Assembly: GCA_000437855.1 (NCBI GenBank)
Contig: FR902204.1
Coordinates: 1-36,320, forward strand
Length of the DNA: 36,320 bases
Direction: 5' to 3'
Source: Clostridium sp. CAG:567
Lineage (GTDB): Bacteria > Bacillota > Clostridia > TANB77 > CAG-508
The notes beneath the pieces were generated by a model that had not been told where the DNA came from, made no database searches, and was given only the letters and a program-made list of their open reading frames with translations. Numbering within the stretch: position 1 is the first letter of the stretch; each line of letters opens with the position of its first letter. The position numbers and the translations under genes were made by a program. Shown in pieces: positions 27,871 to 34,198 of this stretch.

Positions 27871-28257
27871 CTATATTTCTTCTAATCTATCTCTTAGTTT
27901 CTTAAATTCTATTATATATTCACTTTTTATTTTATTATAAATATCTCTAGATGCTTTTTCATCATATAAATGTGATAGTAAATTCCTAGAAAGCATTATT
28001 TCGATCCATTTTTCTCCATCTTCAATTATGCCATGTCTAAAGCCTAGTTGTATATTTTCTCTTGGACTTCCTGTTTTGTCTACTAATCCCAAATATTCCA
28101 ATGCATCTTTTATAGTTTCCCAAGCAAGTTCAAATGTAAATTCAAATCTGTGTAATACTCCATCAATAACTATTTCACTTTCTGGTTCTTTTAGTGCTTC
28201 CTCTAATCTATCTACAGCACTTTTATAATCAGATAATCTTTCTTGAAATCTACTCAT
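27871..28257 (-). CDS. HEPN-domain protein, HI0074-type partner of a nucleotidyltransferase
   Basis: A 128-residue all-helical protein. It matches the nucleotidyltransferase substrate-binding (HI0074/HepT-like) family: FEFTFELAWETIKDALEYLG, SPRENIQLGFRHGIIEDGE, and an R-x4-H motif in SRNLLSHLYDE typical of the HEPN RNase centre. It overlaps the upstream MNT gene by eight bases. Such pairs act as toxin-antitoxin modules, with the MNT protein AMPylating or binding the HEPN toxin, although many HI0074-type pairs have no proven toxicity. AAGGAGGG precedes the ATG. Confidence 0.88.
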   Translation of the reverse strand: MSRFQERLSDYKSAVDRLEEALKEPESEIVIDGVLHRFEFTFELAWETIKDALEYLGLVDKTGSPRENIQLGFRHGIIEDGEKWIEIMLSRNLLSHLYDEKASRDIYNKIKSEYIIEFKKLRDRLEEI

Positions 28258-28540
28258 ACTTAATTCCCTCCTTATTAATGGATGTTATTAATTCTTGTTT
28301 TTGTAATTCATTAAAAAACACAATATCAATCATATATGGAACATCTAATAAATCAAAATCATTTAATATTTTCATTTTATCTTCTTCATTAATGTTTCCA
28401 AAAACTGCGATATCAACGTCTGACTCCTTCTTAAAATCTCCCCTAGCTCTTGAACCATATATTTTAAATTCGTAACTAGAATATTTTAAAACTACATTTT
28501 TAATTTTATTATATATATCTTTTGATAACCCGAATTTCAT
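28250..28540 (-). CDS. MNT-type minimal nucleotidyltransferase (antitoxin-like)
   Basis: A 96-residue minimal nucleotidyltransferase with the signature IYGSRARGDFKKESDVDIAV: GSxxxG followed by the D-x-D metal site. It matches the antitoxin/partner of HEPN proteins and may transfer AMP to the HEPN partner. ATAAGGGG precedes the ATG. The eight-base overlap with the HEPN gene indicates a bicistronic, translationally coupled pair. The pair sits between rpmA and trpS, interrupting an otherwise housekeeping stretch, which suggests acquisition. Confidence 0.88.
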   Translation of the reverse strand: MKFGLSKDIYNKIKNVVLKYSSYEFKIYGSRARGDFKKESDVDIAVFGNINEEDKMKILNDFDLLDVPYMIDIVFFNELQKQELITSINKEGIKYE

Positions 28541-28604
28541 TATTTTTCCCCTTATATAGTATGTTTATATTATATTCTAGTATCAATATATTTTCAAGTA
28601 TATA

Positions 28605-28638
28605 ATAATAAAAAACTCCACTTACGTGGAGCCTTTTT
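28605..28638 (-). terminator. Terminator downstream of rpmA
   Basis: On the minus strand GGCTCCAC-GTAA-GTGGAG followed by TTTTTTATTATT, beginning two bases after the rpmA stop. Confidence 0.88.
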
Positions 28639-28640
28639 TA

Positions 28641-28916
28641 TTATTCAGCTTTACTTCCTTCTTCAACAGGATATACGCTAACTTTCTTTTTATCTCTGCC
28701 AAGTCTTTCAAATTTTACTTTTCCAGTTACTTTAGCATATAGTGTATCATCACTACCAATACCAACATTAGTACCTGGATGAATTTTTGTTCCTCTTTGT
28801 CTTACTAGTATGTTACCAGCTGGAACTACTTGACCATCTGCTCTTTTTAGTCCTAAACGTTTAGACTCACTGTCTCTACCGTTCTTAACACTACCTTGAC
28901 CTTTCTTATGAGCCAT
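28641..28916 (-). CDS. rpmA: 50S ribosomal protein L27
   Basis: A 91-residue L27 with GSVKNGRDSESKRLG, VVPAGNILVRQRGTKIHPG and NVGIGSDDTLYAKVTG. It begins MAHKKGQGSVKN, so the N-terminal segment that reaches the peptidyl-transferase centre is already mature. The cleavable LQFFA-type extension common in Firmicutes is absent. Consistently, no prp (ysxB) protease gene lies between rplU and rpmA: the gap is only 82 bases. GGGAGTG precedes the ATG; a terminator follows. Confidence 0.97.
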   Translation of the reverse strand: MAHKKGQGSVKNGRDSESKRLGLKRADGQVVPAGNILVRQRGTKIHPGTNVGIGSDDTLYAKVTGKVKFERLGRDKKKVSVYPVEEGSKAE

Positions 28917-28998
28917 CCTATTTCACTCCCTTCAATTTTTGTTTTAGGGTATTTTCTATCTTTCTAATAGTTTTTACCATAATATATTCAAATTTTAA

Positions 28999-29406
28999 CT
29001 AAGCCTCTTTTTTAGTTGTATCTTTTTTTGTAGTAGCTTTAGCTGCTGTTTCTTTTACTTCAGCTTTTTCTACTTTTGCTTCTGCTTTTTCAGTAGGCAT
29101 TTTTATTTTTGTAATTTCTACTTTAGTGTATGGTTGTCTATGGCCTTGAGTTCTTCTGTAGTTCTTTTTAGCTTTGTATTTATAAACTAAAATCTTTTTA
29201 CCTTTACCATGAGAAACTACTTTTCCTTCAACCTTAACACCTTTTACATAAGGAGCTCCAACTTCTACTTTTTTGTCGTCAGATAATAAAACAACATTAT
29301 CAAATGTTACTTTTTTTCCTTCTTCAGCTTCTAATTTTTCGAAGAATACTACATCCCCTTCTGTTACTTTGTATTGTCTTCCACAGCTTTCAATAATTGC
29401 GTACAT
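28999..29406 (-). CDS. rplU: 50S ribosomal protein L21 with Lys/Ala/Glu-rich C-terminal tail
   Basis: L21 of the large subunit. The start is MYAIIESCGRQYKVTEGD (29406) behind AGGAGGTG; reading further upstream would run through the structured leader. Core features are VVFFEKLEAEEG, VGAPYVKGVKVEGKV, HGKGKKILVYKYKAKKNYRR and HRQPYTKVEITKI. The 135-residue protein ends in a low-complexity Lys/Ala/Glu/Thr tail of about 35 residues (KAEAKVEKAEVKETAAKATT) not found in Bacillus L21. Transcribed from a near-consensus promoter at 29511-29539, followed by rpmA. Confidence 0.95.
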   Translation of the reverse strand: MYAIIESCGRQYKVTEGDVVFFEKLEAEEGKKVTFDNVVLLSDDKKVEVGAPYVKGVKVEGKVVSHGKGKKILVYKYKAKKNYRRTQGHRQPYTKVEITKIKMPTEKAEAKVEKAEVKETAAKATTKKDTTKKEA

Positions 29407-29503
29407 TCTTTGTACACCTCCTATTTTTCGTATACTCGCTAAGCATAAATAACAAGGCAATTGCTTAAAGCAATATTTAGTTGCCCGACTCAGGCGGCTT
29501 ACA
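29407..29503 (-). promoter_or_regulatory. Probable L21 autoregulatory leader RNA
   Basis: The roughly 100-base 5' UTR of rplU is structured. On the minus strand a GGCAA / TTGCC stem encloses a TTGCTT-TAAGCAA hairpin, preceded by GCCGCCTGAGTCGGGC and followed by AGCGAGTATACG before the Shine-Dalgarno. Firmicutes carry an L21 leader in this position; the match is by position and general shape, not by covariance search. Confidence 0.6.
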
Positions 29504-29510
29504 GTTAAAT

Positions 29511-29539
29511 ATTGTACCATATTATGGTATCAGTGTCAA
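29511..29539 (-). promoter_or_regulatory. Sigma-A promoter of rplU-rpmA
   Basis: Perfect TTGACA (29539-29534), 17-base spacer and TACAAT (29516-29511) on the minus strand. It directs transcription into the rplU leader and is the best promoter match in the window. Confidence 0.88.
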
Positions 29540-29736
29540 GGATTTGATGAATTTTTTATAATTTCCTTAATTTCTTTTTTAAATTCTACTTTTTGAAAGA
29601 GTGGATTTTTTACCAACAATTTTTTTCTTAAGAATTCTATATCTTTTTTAATATTTTTTCAAAACATCTAAAAAGGTCCAGGCACTTTAATTTTTTCATA
29701 GCATATAATTTTATATATTGATTTGGAGGTATATAT

Positions 29737-30435
29737 ATGTTTGCCTTTTCTATTAGTGGTCTTTTAGCTTTTTTTAACTCTGCTGTTTTTTTAGTTGGAT
29801 ATATTTCAAACAATTCTTTATTTCCAGAACCATTAAGCAGTATGGATGAAAAAAAATATTTAGAACTTATGAAAAATGGAGATGATGAAGCCCGAAATAT
29901 TTTAATTGAGAGAAACTTAAGATTAGTTGCTCACGTTTGTAAAAAATATAGTGCCACTAAAGTTGACCAAGATGACTTAATTTCTATTGGTAGTATTGGA
30001 CTAATTAAAGGTATAAATAGTTTTGACAGTTCAAAAGGAGTACGTTTAGCTACTTATGTTTCTCGTTGTATTGATAATGAAATTCTTATGTATTTACGAA
30101 GTACCAAAAAACTTGGTGCTGAAGTTTATTTAGATGATCCTATTGGAAAGGATAAAGACGATAATGTTGTTACTTTACAAGAAGTTTTAGAAAATAATGA
30201 TAAAAACATTGAAGATGAAGTAGACTTAAAATTTAAAATAAAAAAACTATATGAGAAAATGAAAGAAGTATTAAAAGATAGAGAAAAACTAATTCTTGAA
30301 TTACGCTTTGGTTTAAATGGTGAAAAACCAAAAACACAAAATGAAATTGCAGATTCTATGGCTATTTCTCGTTCCTATGTTTCACGAATCGAAACCAAAG
30401 CAATTAATAAATTAGCTAAAGAATTCAGAGAATAA
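29737..30435 (+). CDS. sigK: Sporulation sigma factor sigma-K, uninterrupted, with pro-sequence
   Basis: Late mother-cell sigma factor. The 232-residue protein starts with a hydrophobic pro-sequence (ISGLLAFFNSAVFLVGYISN) like Bacillus pro-sigma-K, which SpoIVFB removes. Next come the mature start LFPEPLSSMDEKKYLELM, region 2 (NLRLVAHVCKKY, DLISIGSIGLIKGINSFD, LATYVSRCIDNEILMYLR), and region 4 with the helix-turn-helix TQNEIADSMAISRSYVSRIE. The gene is contiguous; there is no skin-type element. GGAGGT precedes the ATG. It stands alone between the rplU promoter (divergent) and a strong terminator. Its presence supports a spore-forming host. Confidence 0.93.
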   Translation: MFAFSISGLLAFFNSAVFLVGYISNNSLFPEPLSSMDEKKYLELMKNGDDEARNILIERNLRLVAHVCKKYSATKVDQDDLISIGSIGLIKGINSFDSSKGVRLATYVSRCIDNEILMYLRSTKKLGAEVYLDDPIGKDKDDNVVTLQEVLENNDKNIEDEVDLKFKIKKLYEKMKEVLKDREKLILELRFGLNGEKPKTQNEIADSMAISRSYVSRIETKAINKLAKEFRE

Positions 30436-30436
30436 A

Positions 30437-30490
30437 TTAAAAGATCAATAATTTTAAGGGATTATTTGCTTAAAATTATTGATCTTTTAA
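30437..30490. terminator. Strong bidirectional terminator between sigK and the anti-sigma gene
   Basis: Perfect 22-base arms (30437-30458 and 30469-30490) around a ten-base loop, with A and T runs at the outer ends. It serves the converging sigK and anti-sigma genes. Confidence 0.9.
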
Positions 30491-30499
30491 TAATGCTAA

Positions 30500-31198
30500 T
30501 TATTTAATTATTGATACTAGTAAATCCACTAACTCTTTTTGTGTTATTCCTGCGGTTTCTATATCAAAATATACATCATTTAATTTAAACTCTGCTAAAT
30601 ATAGGTCTTCATATTGTGTTATTATAACATCTGTATTTTCTATTTTTGATATTTTTTCTTCACTACTCAAATAATAGTCTCTTAATGGTTTTCCAATTTT
30701 GGAAAATGCTATTCTTATTGTTCTGTTTTCTGCCTCATTTGAATAGTCCCAAATATAGTCATGAGCTATAGAATAATCTCTATCTGAAAAATCTTTTTTA
30801 GTCATTATAACTTTATTTACGCCATAATTTTTCAAATCTTTTGGTGCATTAATATCTTTTTTTACAAATGAAAAATTCTTCTCAAATTTACTGTTTAGTT
30901 CAGTATTTGTTTCTTTTATATCTGCATCAAACTTCATCATACTTTGAGCTTTGGCCTTATTTATATTTAATTCTAGTATTCCTTGTATAGTTGATGGTAT
31001 GACAATTTCATCATTGTTTTCGGGCATATTATTATATGCTACAATCCCTACTAATAACGCTATTGCTACAAAACTTGAAGCTAAAACATAGCTTAATTTT
31101 ACTTTCATATTATCTCTCCTCTCAACTTTTGATAAAATAATATTATAGTTTTCTTCCTGATCAAAGTTTTTTTGTATTGTATTTTTTAAATTATTCAT
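30500..31198 (-). CDS. Membrane anti-sigma factor-like protein partnered with an ECF sigma factor
   Basis: A 232-residue single-pass protein. A short cytosolic N-terminus (about 30 residues) is followed by one helix (LSYVLASSFVAIALLVGIVAY), and the remainder is extracytoplasmic, with a DUF4367-like beta-rich C-terminal half (DVIITQYEDLYLAEFKLND). Its ATG overlaps the stop of the ECF sigma gene by four bases. This is the normal arrangement of an anti-sigma that holds its sigma at the membrane until an external signal arrives. The cytosolic segment is short for an anti-sigma domain, so the binding mode is uncertain. Confidence 0.72.
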   Translation of the reverse strand: MNNLKNTIQKNFDQEENYNIILSKVERRDNMKVKLSYVLASSFVAIALLVGIVAYNNMPENNDEIVIPSTIQGILELNINKAKAQSMMKFDADIKETNTELNSKFEKNFSFVKKDINAPKDLKNYGVNKVIMTKKDFSDRDYSIAHDYIWDYSNEAENRTIRIAFSKIGKPLRDYYLSSEEKISKIENTDVIITQYEDLYLAEFKLNDVYFDIETAGITQKELVDLLVSIIK

Positions 31199-31732
31199 TT
31201 AATATCACCTTCAATCTTTACATTCTCTTTAATGTCTTTTATTGTCCTATATAAAATATTTTTTACATTAGACTCAGACATACTTAATTCCTTTGCAATC
31301 TGTGATATTTTAATTTCTGTACAATAATATAGATAGAAAACTTTTACTACTTTTATATTTTTACCTTTAATATAGTTCCATACCGCTTCTGCACTTAACT
31401 TTTTAATTGTTTCTACTTCTAAATCCCAATCATCTGGTAATTCTATCTCTTCATTTTCTACTTGATAAATATTATGATTTTTTAATCTATATAAAAGTCC
31501 ATAATATTTTTGAATTTTCTTTTTTGCTATTCCAATTACAAAGCTTTGACAATTTTCTAAATATATTTTTTGTTTCTTTTTAAGTATATTATATAATTCT
31601 ACATAAGTATCTTGCACTAAATCATTTACATCTTCAATATTTGAGCATTTACACACTATATATTTTAATGTATTACTATATGTTAAATTGTATATATCTT
31701 CAAAATTTTCTAAGGATATTCCGAGTACTCAT
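31195..31732 (-). CDS. ECF-type RNA polymerase sigma factor, needs +1 frameshift near its start
   Basis: Region 2 is LKYIVCKCSNIEDVNDLVQD; region 4 is ISQIAKELSMSESNVKNIL. A GTG at 31656 could start an N-terminally truncated protein, but the reading frame continues upstream with FEDIYNLTYSNTLKYIV, typical sigma region 2.1, and contains no ATG, GTG or TTG before an in-frame stop. A well-placed start exists one frame away: AAAGGAGAAAACA-ATG at 31732 reads M-S-T, then in-frame CGG (31721-31723), and ends six codons later. Skipping the C of CGG joins it to GISLENFEDIY and gives 178 residues. So the intact protein again needs +1 at CGG. A GAAAC motif further upstream might be an autoregulated ECF -35 box. 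Confidence 0.75.
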
Positions 31733-31824
31733 TGTTTTCTCCTTTCATCTATATAGTGCTTAATTATTGTAAAAAAGTTTCAATAATTATAACATATTTT
31801 TATTTTTTAAATATATAATTTTAT

Positions 31825-32613
31825 ATGAAGGTTTTTATATTTAGAAAAAAGTCTATTCTAATCATTTTAGCTATATTAATTTTAGTAATTTGTTTTATAC
31901 CTAAAAATAATTTTACACTAGCATTATCGCTAAGCAATAGCGAAGTTTTAAATTCTTCTTTTAAAGATAAATTTAATTCTTTATATAAAAGTAATGAGAA
32001 GAATGTGTATTTAACTTTTGATGATGGACCAACCTCTAAAGTAACTCCTAAAATTTTAGATATTTTAAAAAAAGAAAATGTTAAAGCTACATTTTTTGTT
32101 GTTGGTAAACATGTTAAAGAACATCCTGAAATTGTTAAACAAGCTTATGAAGAAGGACATTTTATTGCTAACCATGGCTATAGCCATAATAATTCATTAT
32201 TGTACAAAGATGAAGAAAGTTTTCGAAATGAAATTTTAAATACTGATATTGAAATTTCAAAAGCTATTGGTGTATCTGATTATTGTTCTCATGTTTTTAG
32301 ATTTCCAAATGGTTTTGCATCTCCTAACTATAAATATAAAAAGAAAAACATAGTTAATGTTCTTACAGAAATTAACTATGTTTATGTTGATTGGAATTGC
32401 TTGAATAAAGATTCTGAGCAAAGACTTTCTAATTACCAATTACTAAATAATTTAAAAAAGTCTGCAAAAGGTAAAGGAACATTGATTGTTCTTATGCATG
32501 ATACTGGTGATGTAAACAACACTTATGACGTTTTACAGGACTCAATTAAATATTTAAAAGATTGTGGGTATATTTTTAAGAATTTTTATGAACTTTTTAA
32601 TGAAGACTTATAA
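31825..32613 (+). CDS. Secreted polysaccharide (peptidoglycan) deacetylase
   Basis: Removes N-acetyl groups from a cell-wall or surface polysaccharide. The 262-residue protein has an N-terminal signal-anchor (ILIILAILILVICFI) and one NodB domain: VYLTFDDGPTSK (catalytic Asp and metal Asp), ATFFVVGKHVKEHPE, NHGYSHNNSL (metal His pair), VFRFPNGFASP, and LIVLMHDTGD. It resembles PdaA-type muramic acid deacetylases used for spore cortex, which fits the sigK neighbourhood, but substrate is inference. No Shine-Dalgarno is visible before the ATG, so expression may be low or the start may be misplaced. The 3' end overlaps the converging gene by 17 bases. Confidence 0.88.
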   Translation: MKVFIFRKKSILIILAILILVICFIPKNNFTLALSLSNSEVLNSSFKDKFNSLYKSNEKNVYLTFDDGPTSKVTPKILDILKKENVKATFFVVGKHVKEHPEIVKQAYEEGHFIANHGYSHNNSLLYKDEESFRNEILNTDIEISKAIGVSDYCSHVFRFPNGFASPNYKYKKKNIVNVLTEINYVYVDWNCLNKDSEQRLSNYQLLNNLKKSAKGKGTLIVLMHDTGDVNNTYDVLQDSIKYLKDCGYIFKNFYELFNEDL

Positions 32614-33217
32614 ACTTGTATATTTCATTTGTTATATTTTCGACTTCTTGGTCTAATTCTTGTACAGTATAAAATTCTAAGTTTAAATCATTTGTTTTTT
32701 CTTTTCTTTCTAAAAATTCAATTACTTTCTTTAGGTCTTGTTCATTTATTGATATTTCGTCTATCGTTTGTAGTTCTTCAACTGCTTTTTGATAATTATC
32801 TAAAGCAATTATATTTTCACTATATTTGCTATCATACTTTTTCAAATCTTTATGTTTTACTTTAATACATTCTTCTTTATCTAAATTTTCGTGTTCGCAT
32901 TTCTTATGGTAATCTTGATTTAATAAATAGTCTGTATATAAGTGAATAAAGTATCCATAAGCTACTGGATTTGTTTTTAATATATCTTTATATTTATTAT
33001 AAAAACTTATGTATGTAGAATGATTTTTTTCATTGTATAAATGAGTTTGATCATGATTATAAATATGAGATATTTCTTTTACAATAAATCCATTATTTAT
33101 ATCTGGTGCTATATTCCCTAATAAAAATAGGTTTAAATCCTCCTTATCAAAATTTATTTGTTTGTTTAGCTTTTTTGCTATTTCTAAGTGTACTTTCCAA
33201 TTTGGCAATATTCTCAT
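32597..33217 (-). CDS. Zinc-dependent phospholipase C-like domain protein
   Basis: A 206-residue soluble protein of the zinc-dependent PLC superfamily (PF00882-like). PNWKVHLEIAKKLN at the start, LFLLGNIAPDINNG, IYNHDQTHLYN, and AYGYFIHLYTDYLLN carry the expected His/Asp ligands. The start is MRILPNW (33217), which puts the conserved Trp-containing segment close to the N-terminus; a longer frame upstream adds 19 unrelated residues. No signal peptide is seen, so it is probably cytosolic and not a toxin. It converges on the deacetylase gene with a 17-base overlap. The true substrate is unknown. Confidence 0.75.
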   Translation of the reverse strand: MRILPNWKVHLEIAKKLNKQINFDKEDLNLFLLGNIAPDINNGFIVKEISHIYNHDQTHLYNEKNHSTYISFYNKYKDILKTNPVAYGYFIHLYTDYLLNQDYHKKCEHENLDKEECIKVKHKDLKKYDSKYSENIIALDNYQKAVEELQTIDEISINEQDLKKVIEFLERKEKTNDLNLEFYTVQELDQEVENITNEIYKFISLH

Positions 33218-33304
33218 CTCTCTTTCATTTTTATTAGTCCAATTATTATAGCACACATATTTACTTTTTTCCACTAAAAAAATACTTTTAATATAAAAGT
33301 ATTC

Positions 33305-33353
33305 AGACTGTTGACAAAGTATATAAAAATATTTTGCTCAATAGTCTTTTTTT
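33305..33353 (+). terminator. Terminator-like hairpin or IS-end remnant
   Basis: AGACTGTTGA (33305-33314) and TCAATAGTCT (33338-33347) form a ten-base stem (one G-T pair) followed by seven T on the plus strand. No intact plus-strand gene ends nearby, so it may be the terminal part of a lost insertion sequence. Confidence 0.4.
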
Positions 33354-33500
33354 GAATTTATTTTTTGATTTTAAATTTTTAGAAAAATTCTGTCAGATAG
33401 TCTTCGCTCTCGCATTTCTTCATTTAGTTCTTCACAAATGTTTCTAGTTATCGTTCTGTATTCTTTCTTATTGCAACACCCTATTGCTTGTGTACAGCCA

Positions 33501-33586
33501 GTGCAATATCAAGATATTACATTTAAAGAAATTGCAAAATTCCTATAAAAAGACCCAACAACAATTTTAAGAGAAATTAAGAAACA
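33501..33586 (+). pseudogene. Remnant of an IS30-type transposase helix-turn-helix
   Basis: Read on the plus strand this encodes QDITFKEIAKFL-stop-KDPTTILREIKKQ, which matches the N-terminal HTH of IS30-family transposases (TFKEIAxxLxKDPTTIxREI). It has an internal TAA and no continuation into a catalytic domain. The rest of the interval 33218-33624 holds only AT-rich sequence and the hairpin at 33305-33353. The debris marks the left edge of the DGR region. Confidence 0.55.
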
Positions 33587-33624
33587 ATGTTTTTTAATAA
33601 CAATATTGAAGAAAACACTTGAAA

Positions 33625-33876
33625 TTATAGCAAAATTTGTATATCCTCTAAAATTACTTTATCATATTCCAAATATCCGTTTATCATAACAATATGTTTC
33701 TGCTTTATTTTTGCATAGACATAATCTGCCATCTCATCATATGCTATTACATTTATCTCTTGTTTATCACACATTGCCGTAACTCCAAGTCTAGCTATCG
33801 AAATATGTTTAGAATTTAATATAAAATCAAATTTGACTTCTGTTATTATTTTGCCTATTATAAATACTTTATTCAT
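33625..33876 (-). CDS. Small SSB-like OB-fold protein
   Basis: An 83-residue protein that reads like a minimal single-stranded DNA-binding protein core. MNKVFIIGKIITEVKFDFI resembles the SSB N-terminal strand; FxV-type strands follow (ISIARLGV, QEINVIAYDEMADYVYAKI), then QKHIVMINGYLEY. The acidic C-terminal tail and most aromatic positions of housekeeping SSB are missing. AAAAGGT precedes the ATG. It is on the same strand as the DGR genes and is the first gene beyond the template repeat. It could be a DGR accessory (cDNA binding) or a leftover of a mobile element. Confidence 0.55.
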   Translation of the reverse strand: MNKVFIIGKIITEVKFDFILNSKHISIARLGVTAMCDKQEINVIAYDEMADYVYAKIKQKHIVMINGYLEYDKVILEDIQILL

Positions 33877-33901
33877 TCTTAATACCTTTTATCAAAATTT
33901 T

Positions 33902-33945
33902 GCAAATTATGTATATTCTGCTTAGCCTACTAATACATAATTTGC
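33902..33945. other. Hairpin between template repeat and the SSB-like gene
   Basis: Perfect 12-base arms GCAAATTATGTA (33902-33913) / TACATAATTTGC (33934-33945), 20-base loop. On the minus strand it follows the template repeat and precedes the SSB-like gene. No T-run, so more likely a 3' boundary or processing structure of the template RNA than a simple terminator. Confidence 0.55.
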
Positions 33946-34044
33946 TGATATATTTTTACCTAAATTAGGAAGGAATAAATCCCTTTAATATCTAATACAT
34001 CATTGAATACATTCCGTAAAATATATTATCTAGAATAATATTAG

Positions 34045-34173
34045 AGCTAGACGAAAACCGATGTTGTTGTTGCTGTTATTCGGATTGTTGTTGTTACGAT
34101 TAGAAGCCGGATTGTTAGAGCCATTGTTGTTGTAATTGCCACCTCTATTAACTCGGTTAGCACTATTGTTGGC
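34045..34173 (-). other. DGR template repeat (TR)
   Basis: Noncoding template read on the minus strand. It is packed with AAC/AAT triplets: read in the frame of the target gene, roughly half of the codons are Asn (for example NRNNNNPNNSNNNIGFRLAL). This is the hallmark of DGR templates, where every A can be diversified. Its 3' end shares 17 identical bases (34045-34061) with 36300-36316 at the end of the target gene. The next four bases upstream differ only at two template adenines (A to C opposite 34062, A to G opposite 34065). It lies 25 bases downstream of the RT gene. The 5' boundary is approximate because most of the VR is outside the window. Confidence 0.93.
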
Positions 34174-34198
34174 TTTTCGATTTATCCCTATTTATACA

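Noticed and set aside
29410..29520. Upstream extension of L21 to a start at 29520
   Set aside because: The extension reads through the structured leader directly behind the promoter; MYAII at 29406 has AGGAGG and is the family start.
29660..29736. Sigma-E/sigma-K-type promoter before sigK
   Set aside because: A CATATAAT-like -10 is present near 29701, but no matching -35 at the required distance could be seen.
1495..31723. CGG reassigned to another amino acid (Trp or Gln) instead of frameshifting
   Set aside because: At all three sites homology continues in the +1 frame; substituting any residue for CGG in the zero frame still gives the wrong downstream protein.
34045..34173. Short repeated AAC/GTT units as a CRISPR-like or microsatellite array
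   Set aside because: Units are irregular, and the TR/VR identity at the 3' end with adenine-only differences identifies it as a DGR template.
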